Assembly (NCBI GenBank): GCA_022478985.1
Contig: JAKSZP010015894.1
Location: forward strand, 113,522 to 177,521
DNA: 64,000 bases
Direction: 5' to 3'
Source of the DNA: Massospora cicadina
Taxonomy: Eukaryota; Entomophthoromycota; Entomophthoromycetes; Entomophthorales; Entomophthoraceae
In this document: positions 12,804 to 23,731 of the stretch, piece by piece
Numbering within the stretch: the stretch's first letter is position 1
Layout of the letters: every line of letters begins with the position of its first letter
Made by a program: the position numbers and the translations under genes
The notes under the pieces: generated by a model
What the model was told of the DNA's origin: nothing
Database searches by the model: none
The model's input: the letters and a program-made list of their open reading frames with translations, nothing else

Positions 12804-12900
12804 GAACCAGACAAATTGTTATTACCCAAAGAGGCTTTTGGCTCAATGGAAGCCAAAGTTTGTTGAATTTCTGAGTAAGTCATGGGAGAAAGGTGGGGAA
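12804..12900 (-). pseudogene. LTR-1 gag, N-terminal start
   Basis: The minus-strand sequence MTYSEIQQTLASIEPKAS with GNNNLSGSEF is in gag position, downstream of the 5' LTR and upstream of the capsid-like frame at 10845. It is separated from the rest of gag by hLINE-A. The ATG near 12885 is a plausible gag start. Between it and the LTR lie about 240 bp of leader. Confidence 0.5.
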
Positions 12901-13137
12901 TCATGTCAACAGGATCGCAAAAAGTCTGAGACCACCAGGTAAAAGCAGGAAGGGTGGGCACTTCCCAATTGGTAGTTGCAAGAATAACGCTGAGATGCAC
13001 CAAAACAAAACCAAATGAGAAAACTGTGGTGAGCACCATCGTGGCAGTGACAAATGGCCAGCGCACCCAGTTTATACATAACAAAAATTTACACTGATAA
13101 CACTCATGCATGTATAATAAGATGCTTGGTTGACTAA

Positions 13138-14028
13138 TGTCAAGAGAGTGTCTGTAACTCTCTTGTTCCCAGAAAGAAGGTGTGGGATGCAAACCCACAC
13201 TGCTAGGGAACTATCTGTTAGGAGAATGGGAAACAAGGCACCTCAAATGATGCCTGTACAAAAGGGACCCAAGGCAAGGGTGTAGAGCGCGGTATACAGT
13301 ACCAGGTAAGTGAGAAACAACACAGCTGAGTGGACCCCAGAGGGGAGTCCACGATCAAGTGTAAATTGGTGCCAGGAGGCTTGGGTGCCTTGATCTGGAA
13401 GGGACCTGAGCGGCCTAAGGGAGCATCTGAAACCTTTGTAAATTGGGATAGTAGTAGTGGCCAACATAATTGGAGACCTCCTCAAAGAGGTCCGCATTCA
13501 AGTTCTCCCAAGGAACCATAAGAAAACATAAAAAAATGGGAACGTTTATTTGTGAAAAGTTTACCAACAAGGAATGTTGGTCGCAAAAAAAATATTTAAA
13601 CCAAGTCAGGGTAATTATGCTTCTGCAGAAGTTGGCCCAAGCCTTGACGCTCCAATAGGCAAATGCTCCCATCTTATTTGGTAAAATACTCTGAAAGTGC
13701 CTTCACTCAAGTGATCAATTGAAGCTGTATTCTACCTGAGCTTGTAATTTTGTAACTCAAATGGGATTCAAAACCTCATTCCCTAATTAACTGAATCAAA
13801 CTGTCTTCTTTGTTACATAGATCGTATGTTTCAACGCCTGGGCTGACACAAGAGGCTGAGCATTTTGCACCTCATTAGTACCAACCTGAGCATACTTGGC
13901 TTGTAACCAGCGTTTGTCTAATGTGTGCTTAAGGTCAGGAAGAGCCTGAAGTTTCACCTTCTGGGCCTCCTGTCGCCCAGCCTTATCCTTGGCGTTGGTT
14001 CCCACTATTAAGTCATTCAATCATGACA
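13138..14028 (-). repeat. LTR-1, 5' LTR (891 bp)
   Basis: Direct repeat of 5268-6156. On the minus strand it starts TGTCATGATTG and ends CTCTTGACA, intact TG...CA ends. The base following the LTR on the minus strand starts TTAGTCAACCAAGCATC, which takes the place of a primer-binding site and is not the TGG-type seen in LTR-2. Confidence 0.95.
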
Positions 14029-14033
14029 CTTTT
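14029..14033. repeat. Right TSD of LTR-1 (CTTTT)
   Basis: Second copy of the CTTTT target duplication. The Helitron Rep reading resumes immediately after it. Confidence 0.95.
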
Positions 14034-15887
14034 CATCACCATCATGTACAAAAAGATTTGGATTGGATATACACCAAGAACATTTTAATATACAAAAACA
14101 TCGGTATCTTCATAGATTGCTAGAAAGAACTTTCTACAGATGCACAAGGCACTCATGGATCTCACCATAAAGACAAAGATATTTTTGGTATATTTCAATG
14201 TAATACATATACCATAGACTGGAAGAAGCGTGGACTACCTCATGCACACATCTTGGTTTGTCTCAGAGATACCTTACACCTGCATAGAAATTGATGAACT
14301 TATTAGTGCAGAAACACCTGATAAAAAAGAAGACAAGAACATATTGTACTGTAACAAAGCATATGGTGCATAGTCCCTGAAGATTCAGAATTTTTAGCTC
14401 TACATGCATTAAGGATGGACTATGCACAAAGCAAACCCTAGACACTTTCTAAAAGAGACTTAGTCATCAAGGATGAATATCCTCTGTAAAGTAGTAGAAG
14501 CTCATAAGGTGAAGTATCACTGCAAATATTAATGTTTAAGGATCAGAAATGTCTGTGGTCAATACATGGATTAGTTTACATTGTCCCTTGTTAATAAAAG
14601 TGATCAACGTGTATATCTTCATAGTATACTCTAATTCATTTAAATCAATCAAGTATATCTGAAAATATGTAAATAATGGATCTGATATTAATGTGTTGAT
14701 GTGACAAGTATAGTGATAAGTTTAATAAAAAGTTCATCAATATAAAAATGGGAAGATATATATTTACCAATGAAGCGGTTTGGAGAATACTTGGATTCCT
14801 TATCTACATGCGGCAACCTACATTTATTAATCTAAGTGTCCACCAGTAGAATGGCCAGAGAGTCTATTTCTTAAAAAAATTGCAGCTAAACAGGACCAAG
14901 CACCTCAAAAAACACCTCTCATGTTTTTCTTCAGATTTTGCATCCAAGATGAGTCTTCACGCACTCTATTTTATAACAAAGTCCTAAAGTGCTACACATG
15001 AAACAGCATGAACAAGATTTGGAACCAACGTTGAAAAGAAATTTTTTCACTAAAAGTAGAAAAGATTAAGGTTAGCAATGCCTTAGATGGGTTTACACCA
15101 TCCACTTAAACAGCACTGAATGCTTTCTCTGAGACTGCTACTGAGGTAAGTATAGGTCTAGCATTATTCAATAATTTTAGAACAGATGGTTAAAAGTCCT
15201 GAGAAACCTTAAAGCAGCTTTTTAGCTTAGAGGACTTCTGAAAATGAAATTACTGAAACAAAGCATTGAAAGAAGAAGCTTCATATTAATCTCTTAAAAC
15301 TATGCATAGCCTATTTGCTGTTATGTTGCAGAGAATACTCCATGTCAGATCTAGAGCAGTTATGGATGAGCCATAGGGAGAGCCTGCTTTAAGACATGCA
15401 CCATCAAGCACAAGTTGAACAGCAGAATATAGATATAAACTACAATGAGAATATAGTCAACTGAGTTTTGATCTACATTGATAATAGGATCATAACATTG
15501 AGAGTTAGGCCTGAATAGCTTTGGACTTCCCCAAACAGTAAGAAAAAATCTGCCCTCCCAAATGAGGTAGATAAGGAAAGAAATATGACACAGACTTGCT
15601 AATGGCATATATAGATGAGAATGAGATAAAATGGTCCAAGATAAGAATAAATCATTTGACAAGATAATTGGAGCAGCTTTTAATAGTTGGGGTGGCATAT
15701 TCTTCTTATATGCTCCATTTGGTAATAGAAAACATTTTATTGTTGATCTTCTTTTGGCAAATGTGTGGCAAAGATATATGATTTCCATTGATGTTGCTTT
15801 ATCTGCATCACTTCAACACTTTTGCCAGGAGGGAGGACAGCTCACTCAGCCTGCCAGTTAACCTTAAATATACCAACTGTAAAAAAT
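14034..15887 (+). pseudogene. Helitron RepHel, Rep catalytic domain and helicase start
   Basis: The HUH motif reads GLPHAHILVCL, with histidine codons at 14241-14243 and 14247-14249. The two-tyrosine motif lies at 14651-14668 (KY, then KY), with a stop codon between the tyrosines. Further blocks are VHQ...NGQRVYF around 14850 and the start of the Pif1 helicase at 15650-15860 (DKIIGAAFNSWGGIFFLYAP). The Walker A that follows reads FGNRKHF instead of AGTGKTF and is dead. Many frameshifts are present. The block ends at the LINE-like tail insertion. Confidence 0.88.
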
Positions 15888-16095
15888 CCTACATCAACAA
15901 CTAAATTTTAAATTTTATTGAGGCACACTGACCATGGGATGGACAGTACCAATACTCAAAGAGAAAACAAAAACTGAAACACAAAACGGAGAATCAGACA
16001 AAATAAAACCTTCAACCAGGCAGGGAGCGGAGGACCGCTAGCCCACCATGGCGGAGGGGGAGGAAGGGATGGGTGGTGCATCCCTACATCAACAA
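15888..16095 (-). mobile_element. hLINE-B: 182-bp 3' tail of a half-LINE with TSDs
   Basis: The insert 15901-16082 is flanked by the 13-bp direct repeats CCTACATCAACAA (15888-15900 and 16083-16095). Read on the minus strand it ends GTCCATCCCATGGTCAGTG plus an AATAAAATTTAAAATTT tail, the same 3' end as hLINE-A and hLINE-C. It is therefore a strongly 5'-truncated copy that interrupted the helicase gene just after its GGRTAHSA-type block. Confidence 0.9.
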
Positions 16096-17175
16096 TTCAA
16101 GAAACTTAGAATTGTTAAGGTTCTGAAGAATTTTCAGCTGATTGTTTGGTATGAGTGTACCATATCCCATAAAGCTGCAATGAGGTCTGGATGTCACATT
16201 AAAAGACCTTACATGCAATAATGATAAAAATGGGAGGTGTCACTATGGTTTTGGATGGCACCTTTCAGCAAATGCTTCCAGATATTCCCCACAGAACCAG
16301 GGAAGATGAGATGCTATATTGTTCAAAACTTCATAAATTTGGAATTTCATGGAAGACTTAGACTTTCAGCAAATATGCAAGGTCATCTGAATACTGATCC
16401 CTATGTACAGCAGTTTGCCAATATTTTACTTCAACTGAAATATGATGTTGCAATCTCAGATGTTCATGATGGTCATGTAACAATGGAAATCATAGAAGGA
16501 ATCTTCACTACCTAACAACAGTTGAAAGAGACAGTGTTTCTAGTTGTGGCACAAGATTTCATGGATCATGAATGGTTGGGCCAAAGAGAATTCTTTCCCC
16601 AAGAAATGAAGCTGCTAACATCCTCATTAGGTAATTTTAAAAGAACTACTCAGTTTTCTACATATTTCTAAAGCTAATGACATTACATGTCATACAGATG
16701 AGGCTGTCAACTATACAACAAATTTTTGAAAACTTGGAGCTAGCTGGAGTACCTTCGAATTTCTTGGAGCTAAGTATTGGGGCACCAAATATGCTTTTGA
16801 AATATAAATCCTTTTTCCTTATGCAATGAAACATGACTCATAATTAGAAAATTGAATACAAATATTATATTAAAGCCACCATCATAACAGGATATGCTAC
16901 AGGTAAATTAGTCTTCATTCCCTGGATCCCAGTTACCCTTTAGATGTACCAGATAAAATTACATATTTGTAATTCCCATTTTTCTGTGTTTGCATTGAGT
17001 ATCAACAAGGCACAAGGGCAATCACTTGAAGTTATAGGACTTGATCCTTAGAAACATGATTCTTCCATGACAACTGTATGTGGGTTGGTCAAGAGTTGGA
17101 AATGGAGATGTCTATATATCTTAGCTTTAGATGGAAGGCCACTTAGTATAATTTATCCATGAGCTTTGTAATGAA
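16096..17175 (+). pseudogene. Helitron RepHel, helicase C-terminal part
   Basis: Blocks in order are LIVWYECTISHKAA (16138-16180; Walker B region, usual DE changed to YE), the ORF 16237-16515 with RLRLSANMQGHLNTDP, then VPSNFLE and a weak LxxGAPxMLLK, IITGYATGKLVFIPWIP at about 16882-16932, SINKAQGQSLEVIGLD at about 16998-17045, and a remnant of the terminal VVYPEAL block near 17145-17170. This is the order of motifs IV-VI in Helitron helicases. Stops and shifts occur throughout. Confidence 0.88.
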
Positions 17176-17509
17176 AAAGAAAACTTTTTGTAAAAGTTTA
17201 GGTTAACTATACTTTTATTAGTGACACCACCAGCCTGTATATCAAACATTAAAAGTAATAATACAAAATAAATAAAATGATAACCATGAACTTTGTGTAA
17301 ACATTATGTTTGTGTTAGTTGATTAATGCTCTAATTATTTTCTGTTGATAAATGATTAAAAACTTTTAGAAGTTAGATTGATGACATGGGTGAAGCTGCG
17401 GTATTTGCTAGTAATAGATAATGGTACACAATCAAAATTGATTGATATATTCCTTTTTAATTCAATTTCAACATTTTGCATATCATTTTCAACATGTTAA
17501 TTTTGATTT

Positions 17510-17585
17510 TAACATTTAGCATTTCTTTTTAGTACTAGATGGCCCCAACCCAAGGGGGATTCATCGATGTAACATTTAGCATTTC
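17510..17585 (-). mobile_element. 44-bp poly(A)-tailed retroposon tail with 16-bp TSDs
   Basis: The insert 17526-17569 lies between direct repeats TAACATTTAGCATTTC (17510-17525 and 17570-17585). Plus-strand text starts TTTTTAGTACTAGATGG; on the minus strand the insert ends CCATCTAGTACTAAAAA. The same tail occurs at 35438-35466 and 44768-44797. Confidence 0.85.
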
Positions 17586-17800
17586 AATTTCATCATTTTA
17601 CATTTTGATTTCAACATTTTGCATTTTGATTTCAACATTTTACAAATCAACTCCAACATTTTATACTTTAATTTCAACATTTCATATTTCAATTTCAATA
17701 TTATACTTCAATTTCACCATTTTGTGTTTCAATTTCAATATTACACTTTAATTTCAACATTTTACACTTCAACTTCAATGTCTTATATTTGAAATTCATT

Positions 17801-17805
17801 ATTTG
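17801..17805. repeat. Left TSD of LTR-2 (ATTTG)
   Basis: ATTTG is repeated at 32454-32458, directly outside the other LTR. The pair delimits LTR-2 exactly. Confidence 0.92.
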
Positions 17806-18364
17806 TGTTATAAAATTGGATGGTATTGTTAGGATCCGCTGTATTGTTTGTACAGGTCATACTCACTGAACAATAGACAGACAATGTGGGGATCATTGGT
17901 CCTTTGGACACACTTGAAAATATACTAAAATATAGGAGCAATCGCTCCAACAACTCTTTTATTTATCTTAATAAATACAGCAACCTTTCACTGTCCCGCT
18001 CTCTCTACTATTAACAACCTCCTTCTCTCAATCACCCATCTCACTTATATACAGCAGCTTTGGATGATACCACTCTCATAGCTTGGGCTATTCTATTCCA
18101 CTAATTCTCCTAGATTTTGGCTTGTTATTCTCTAACGCTCTATCGCCCTAACTGTAGGCAATTTACTTTGTATTTGTCAAAGGTCAACATCGCCTCATTG
18201 CCTTATCGCCTTATTTAGAGGTGATCCAATAATAACATTATATCCCAATATTGCCTTGTCTTGAGGCACTTGAATAATCGTAACTGATATCATGTTCCAC
18301 AGATTCTTCCCAATCCGCCCTAGCTGTCCCAAGCTTATTGTCCAGTCATATCAGAATCATGATA
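17806..18364 (-). repeat. LTR-2, 3' LTR (559 bp)
   Basis: Matches 31899-32453 and, as reverse complement, the LTR-10 LTR at 63127-63697. On the minus strand it starts TATCATGATTC (TG mutated to TA) and ends TTTTATAACA. The purine tract AAGGAGGGGGCAA abuts its start (complement of about 18365-18380). Confidence 0.93.
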
Positions 18365-18479
18365 TTGCCCCCTCCTTGAATAGATGATAAGGCTCCTATT
18401 GTTTGTATGGTCAGAGGACCTTCGCATGCTTTAAGTTAACAATCTGACCACTTGCTGGGTCCTTGATGATATACGCATC

Positions 18480-19640
18480 AACCCCATTTTTCTCTATAAC
18501 TTTGAACGTACCAATCCAAATACTGGCCAGCTTGTGTTTCCGCCCAAACCCATGTTGGTCATGGAGGAGAACCATATCACTTTATTTGAACTGCACCAAC
18601 CTGCTATGATGTACCTGATTGGCAGCGTAATTCCTGATCTTCTTGGCTAAGCTGAAGGAATATGCTTCAGTTTGCAATTTGATCAGAGCGTTTGCAAGGT
18701 TAGTCAAATAGCGATGGGGTTTCATTCCACTGGTGTCTTCTATACATGAATAAAGTAATGCCAGAAGAGCCAGGTGTCAGTCATAAGTAATTGAATGGAC
18801 TCTTCCTCATGGCAGAATGGTAACTAATGTTATAGGCAAACATGGCAGTGGAAAGGAGAGAACTTCAATCAGAAGGTCAATCTGTTACTAATTTTCGTAG
18901 TATGTTCACCAAAGTCCTATTCACCCGTTTGACCATTCCATTGGATTTGGGATGGTATGAAGTCATCAGAGCCCCGCAGATACCCATTAGCTCGTTCAGT
19001 TTGGGGAGGATGTGCGAGGTAAAATTGGTTCCATTATCAGTGAGAATAAGCTGAGGGCAGTCATGTCACTGAATAATGCATTCCATTATGAACTTGGCCA
19101 CTGTAACTGCCTCAAATCCTGTATTGCCCTTGCTTCAATCCACCAGGTCAAATGGTCAATAGCCACAAGAATGTACTTACGCTGGTTAGCTCCTGTTGGC
19201 AAGGGACCAATGACATCAAGGGAAACCGTATCCCAAGAAAAACGTGGTTTCACCACCCAATACAAAGTCTTATGGTGGAATGGCTTCTCCACTTGACACT
19301 GATGGCAACAAGAAATGGTTTTGAGCACATCAAAATTCATGCTTTCCTAATAGTACTCAGGGTGCAACAACTCCATTTTCTTGCGCACCCCACCATATCT
19401 GACTGCCTTGTGGGTACTCATAATAATTCCTGGCCATGCTGAGGGTCATGGAAAATTCACCGTAGAATCACTGATCTGCCTGTACATTTCCCCATTCCGT
19501 TGGAAGGTATTTGTTCACATCTCATTTAACACTTTGATCACTTGGGGCGGTTCGTCATCATATTTTCCACTGAGCATCTTATCATACATCACATCACTGA
19601 GGTCCACTGTCATGACAACAGTTGGCAATCGAGATAATCA
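18480..19640 (-). pseudogene. LTR-2 integrase
   Basis: From high to low coordinates there are a zinc-binding region with CCHQCQVEKP (near 19290), the core with SLDVIGPLPTGANQRKYILV (first Asp), TDNGTNFTS (second Asp, near 19040), and SYHPKSNGMVKRVN near 18925-18960. In the last block Lys replaces the catalytic Glu of the usual E-R-V/A-N motif. The C-terminal block KLASIWIGTFKVIEK lies near 18500-18550. The gene is split over several frames. Confidence 0.88.
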
Positions 19641-19649
19641 GTCAGCGTT

Positions 19650-20090
19650 CTGATGCTTTACTCCTGGGCAATGAAGGATCTCAAAGGCATAAGCCTGCAG
19701 CTTAAGAGTCCATCGAGCTAAATGGCCTTCAGGCTCTTTGAGGTTCTGCAACAAGCGTAATGACGCGTGATCTGTTACAACTTTAAATTTTACCCCATGC
19801 AAATAGACTCTGAATTGCTTATACGCTTAGATCACTGCTAAGCACTCCCGCTCAGTCACAGTATAATTACACTCATGGCAGTTCAGACTTCAACTACAGT
19901 ATGCTACATGATGTTCCTCTCCCTTGTCATCTTTTTGAGAAGTTACCATCCCAACAGCGGAAAGGGACGCATCCATCTGAACAATAAACTCCCAATCAAA
20001 GTTTAGATATTGTAACACCAGTGCGTTGGTCAACGCTGTACAAAGTATATTGAAAGTGTATTGATGACATTCCATCCATTTGAACACAGC
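19650..20090 (-). pseudogene. LTR-2 RNase H
   Basis: The frame ending at 19890 carries FIVQMDASLSAVGMV (first catalytic Asp) and EEHHVAYCS. Downstream fragments encode the NYTVTERECLAVI-like block, RVYLHGVKF, and HWALDSxAxxF-type sequence down to about 19650. It cleaves the RNA strand in the hybrid. Stops divide the domain. Confidence 0.82.
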
Positions 20091-21123
20091 ATCCTTTTTT
20101 AACAACTTGAATAGTGGCCCCCCAATACAGCTAAAATTAGGGATAAAGCGCTGGTAGTAACTGACCATTTCCAAAAATACCTGCATGTCACATTTACTAT
20201 TAGGTGTAGTCATTTTGCTGATGTCCTCCACCTTAGCTGGCTGTGGTTTCAGCCCCTTAGATTCTACCATGAACCCCAGGTATTCCAGCTGATCTTTAAA
20301 GAAGCTACATTTTTGAGGCTTAATTTTGATGTTTGCTTCAGCAAGCTGGTGGAATACTGCTTCTAAATGATTGAGGTGCTTTGAAAAGGTTTGGAAGAAA
20401 ATGTTAATATTGTTGAGGTATACAAGGATGCATGACAGCTTCAGGTCACCAAGAATATTGTCCATGGCTCACTGAAACATAGCTGGGGCGTTGCATAGCC
20501 CTTGAGGCATCCAAGTCAGTTGAAAAAGGCCTTTGGAGGTGATTACAGTGCATTTTTCCTGTTCTGCCTTGGGTAACTCAATTTTCCAGTAACTAGATAT
20601 CAATTCCATTGCTGAAGAATAACAGGCTCCCCTAACCGATCCAAAGCATCGTTGATCCTTGGCAAGGGGTAAAAGTCCTTTTTTGTAATACTGTTGAGCT
20701 TCTGGTAGTCTATTACTACACAGTTGGTGCCGTCCTTCTTTTTTACAATCTGAATGGGCAAAGACCATGGCTCTTGGATGGTTTGAGCATCCCTTGCTCC
20801 AGCAACTTGTCAATTTCGTTAGTGACAATGTCTTCCACTGCCCTTGAATGGTGGATTGGCTAAGACCTTATAGGTGGATGATCTCCTGTGTCTACTCGAT
20901 GGACCATTTCCTGAGCATACATTAAGTCATGATCGTTGGAAGCAAAAATCCCCTTGTATTTCTGAAATAAAGCTATTTCTTGGTCTTTTTGCTCTTCCAA
21001 TAGTCCTATTAGATTACTCCATGGTACCACCGTTAGTACGCCAGCCAATGCCTCAACTGGTAGACCAAATTTGTCCAATGACCCAAAATCATGAACCTGA
21101 AGGACCTCTTCTATTGGAATCAA
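20090..21123 (-). pseudogene. LTR-2 reverse transcriptase
   Basis: The N-terminal block HRVDTGDHPPIRS ends the frame 21123-20860. The frame 20828-20469 has GLFQLTWMPQGLCNAPAMFQ, and the next frame (20465-19890) has SCILVYLNNINIFF. The catalytic YxDD is thus YLNN: both aspartates have become asparagines. The downstream connection block LEYLGFMVESKGLKP is normal. A stop lies between the two main frames at about 20466. Confidence 0.9.
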
Positions 21124-21526
21124 ATGTACTACGCTATTATTTGGTGTTGGCGGATTTTCATTGGTTCACTATGGAGGTTTTGCTAACAAAACCTTAATCT
21201 ATCCATGGCCTGGAAGTATAATCCCTGGAGCCACATGCAGCTCAAACCGCGTTTGATGATAGAGCATAATGACTTCTCATATAGCCCAATAGGCATTTCC
21301 ACCTCTAACTCGGTGTTCACTAAGACTTGATGGCCAGAAGGGATATATATAAGCCCTGCCGCTCAGAAAGGTATCCCTTAATATTCATATATCTCCTGGG
21401 GAAGGGCCTGAGTCTTGCACTTTAGTCGATGGTAGCAAACTGGCCACACCCCATCACTATAGGCAAGGTTGATATGGCTCATATGCACCAGATCCTTCGG
21501 CACTCTGCTAGAGGTGAAGTAAATTG

Positions 21527-21531
21527 GGATC
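21527..21531. repeat. Left TSD of LTR-3 (GGATC)
   Basis: GGATC is repeated at 29626-29630. The LTR-2 protease-RT frame continues when LTR-3 and one copy are removed (QRI before, PIYFTS after). Confidence 0.92.
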
Positions 21532-22201
21532 TGTTGATTTTTGGGTTCTGCTTAAGAGGGTTGGTTCTTCTTCAGATATGGAATGAAGTTACGTGCATCT
21601 ATTGTATGATGACAACAGACAGGATGGTGATTAAAATTTAAAATATAGCTTCTTGGTAGTACTCAAATTGTATACCCTGTCGTTTACTTGGACGATGGCA
21701 TGCCACCCTGATCCTACTGATCCCAAGTAAATATTGACTAATAAAAAATAAAGTACTAAACGCAAGAAGTTTATAAATTAAATTATAAACAATTCCAGTA
21801 GTTGAATAATATTTAATAGTGTCAACTTAAGGGTTATTTATAGGTTTCAATGTTCACCATATCTTACCCATGATGTCTCATTTTCAGTGGCACTTGGCCA
21901 CATAAAAAGTTTGTAAGAACGTCTACAAATACTTTGACTCAGGGCATCATGCTCAGCCTCAGGGTCAGAGTAAACACCGTCATCATTCTCAAGATGGCAT
22001 TTCATATGCATCTTCAAAATAGCTGACCTAATTCACTTTCACATGCAATTGGCAGCACATACCAAGGCGATTCATATCACTAATTAGTAATTAATTTGAT
22101 CAAAAACTCAACTGAAATTAAAAACTAATTTTGACATAAACTAACAAAGCCCACATGCCCGAGTCATTAAACCAAAACTTAAATTTAATTTTGACCTAAC
22201 C

Positions 22202-22218
22202 AACAAAGCCCTCAAGCC
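22202..22218. repeat. Left TSD of LINE-B (17 bp)
   Basis: AACAAAGCCCTCAAGCC occurs here and at 27494-27510. The uninterrupted site is preserved in the other LTR-3 LTR near 29464-29480. Confidence 0.97.
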
Positions 22219-22312
22219 AACTTTTCTTTCTCGTTGCAAACACTTTTGCAACCCATTCAATTCAAGACTAAATCTAGTTTGATAATCTCACAGAGGGGAT
22301 TAGTCTGCGCCC

Positions 22313-23668
22313 ATGTCTGGGAGCAGTTGGGCAAGCAAGGCAAGAGGAGCAGGCGGAAGGCCCGCGGCCTCTAATGTTCAAAAACGCCCCAGAGAATCTG
22401 GCGGAATAGAAAAAAATCTAAAAAAACTGGCAGTCACAATTTCCCCAGAGATACTCGCATGGCAAGCACAATGCAACCAGTACATCAACATGCCACATTC
22501 CCAGACACTTTTGTCGGTGGAATTTGGAGTCCATGTGTATCGGGACATCCAAAAAACGGCCCTATGGGAAAATTTTTGTGAAGATGTACACAAAATTTTC
22601 CCAACCGCGGTGTACGTTGTACCTCACTCCATGTCGCACGGTTGGCTGGACCTAGGTTTTGAAAGCAAAATAGCAGCAGATGAGGCTGCAGCGGTGCGCA
22701 TAGTGGTTGACCTCCATGAAGGGCAACGGGTCATCGAAACTAAATGCACCAGATGGACAAAATCAAACCAAATTTTCCTCACGTTTGACTTTTTGCCTAC
22801 TACAGTAAAACGTGACATTTTGGAGCAACACCTGAAAGATGGTCTCGCCATATATGGCGAAATACAATCTTTTGAAATGCAACATTTCACGCTGATACCA
22901 CACCTGTGCACTGGCAAAGCCATCGCAGTTCTGACCCCAACTGAGGAGATCGTGAAGGACCTAACCCAGATCCTGCACTCCACCTTTATTGATATCGCAG
23001 GGCACACCACCCACCCATTCTGGGTAACCGTGGACAGCGCGCCCCCCATTTGCACCCACTGTGACGCGTTCGGCCATAAGGCACACATGTGCCCCATTAA
23101 AGAGGGCGTTACATTCCAAGAGCACCCCTTGGCGGCCATGGCCAGAGGAGAGGCGCACTACAAACCAACCGCAAGCACCAAAGAGGCCTTCCCTTGGGGA
23201 GCACAAGGCTGCTACCTATTGGTAAAGCCCATCTCCCCGCAGGAGCAGAAGAAGGCCAAGCAGGCCCATAGGGCCGCGGCCAAGGAAGCGGCCAAGGTCA
23301 CCACCACCATCCCACACTCACAACGCCAGGAGGACATGGAGACCTTCGCGGCGGAAGCAACTCGGGAATCCATCACCCAATCAGATTGGGAGGCCCAAGC
23401 TGAACAGGCCACTCAATCCGAGGATCCGATGGGAGATTCAATCTCACCCAATCGCTGCACCCAAGCCCCAGTTGAAACTGACTTGGGACCTATCCTATCC
23501 GAAAAAAAAATTTTGCCCCACTCGACGGTGCACCGAACTTATCCACACCGCAAAAAATTTGTCCGACGTCGGGAAAACAAAAAGCGAAGGCCAAAGCCAA
23601 CGCGACTCTTTCTGCAAAAGTTAACAAAAACCCCAATAGCGTTGCTGCTAATACCCACACTGCTGTGA
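22313..23668 (+). CDS. LINE-B ORF1 protein (451 aa, CCHC)
   Basis: An uninterrupted ORF from ATG at 22313. The middle has LTFDFLPTTVKRDILEQHL, and near residue 245 a CCHC zinc knuckle, CTHCDAFGHKAHMC. The C-terminal third is rich in Ala/Glu/Lys and then Lys/Arg. LINE ORF1 proteins are RNA-binding chaperones of the ribonucleoprotein. The start follows closely on the 5' end of the element. The same architecture recurs, much decayed, in the half-LINEs. It is the largest intact element ORF in the window. Confidence 0.9.
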   Translation: MSGSSWASKARGAGGRPAASNVQKRPRESGGIEKNLKKLAVTISPEILAWQAQCNQYINMPHSQTLLSVEFGVHVYRDIQKTALWENFCEDVHKIFPTAVYVVPHSMSHGWLDLGFESKIAADEAAAVRIVVDLHEGQRVIETKCTRWTKSNQIFLTFDFLPTTVKRDILEQHLKDGLAIYGEIQSFEMQHFTLIPHLCTGKAIAVLTPTEEIVKDLTQILHSTFIDIAGHTTHPFWVTVDSAPPICTHCDAFGHKAHMCPIKEGVTFQEHPLAAMARGEAHYKPTASTKEAFPWGAQGCYLLVKPISPQEQKKAKQAHRAAAKEAAKVTTTIPHSQRQEDMETFAAEATRESITQSDWEAQAEQATQSEDPMGDSISPNRCTQAPVETDLGPILSEKKILPHSTVHRTYPHRKKFVRRRENKKRRPKPTRLFLQKLTKTPIALLLIPTLL

Positions 23669-23731
23669 AAGCCCGTGGGGACCTGGAAGAGGCTGGTGGG
23701 CCAGGGGCCCACCCCTTGCACCTAAGGTGCG

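Larger units (their letters stand above)
5268..14028 (-). mobile_element. LTR-1: gypsy-type chromovirus, minus strand
   Basis: The element is bounded by two LTRs of 889 and 891 bp with only scattered differences, and by the 5-bp TSD CTTTT. Read on the minus strand the order is gag, protease, RT, RNase H, integrase and chromodomain, the order of Ty3/gypsy chromoviruses. A half-LINE of about 1.9 kb (10882-12803) sits in gag. Without it the element is about 6.8 kb. Coding regions are broken by several frameshifts, so the copy is probably dead, although the RT keeps a YMDD motif. Confidence 0.95.
3950..17175 (+). mobile_element. Degenerate Helitron, split by LTR-1 and a LINE-like tail
   Basis: Three plus-strand blocks (about 3950-5262, 14034-15887, 16096-17175) carry the parts of one RepHel protein in the right order. 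They become adjacent when LTR-1 with its TSD and the 182-bp insertion at 15901-16082 are removed. Helitrons transpose by rolling-circle replication using a HUH endonuclease fused to a Pif1-type helicase. The true termini (5' TC, 3' hairpin plus CTRR) were not found, so both outer limits are approximate. The 3' boundary could lie within or beyond the fold-back-like repeat that starts at 17452. Confidence 0.85.

Noticed and set aside
17539..17751. 70-codon ORF rich in Ile/Phe/Ser/Thr
   Set aside because: It is a translation of the AT-rich tandem repeat in the fold-back-like arm.
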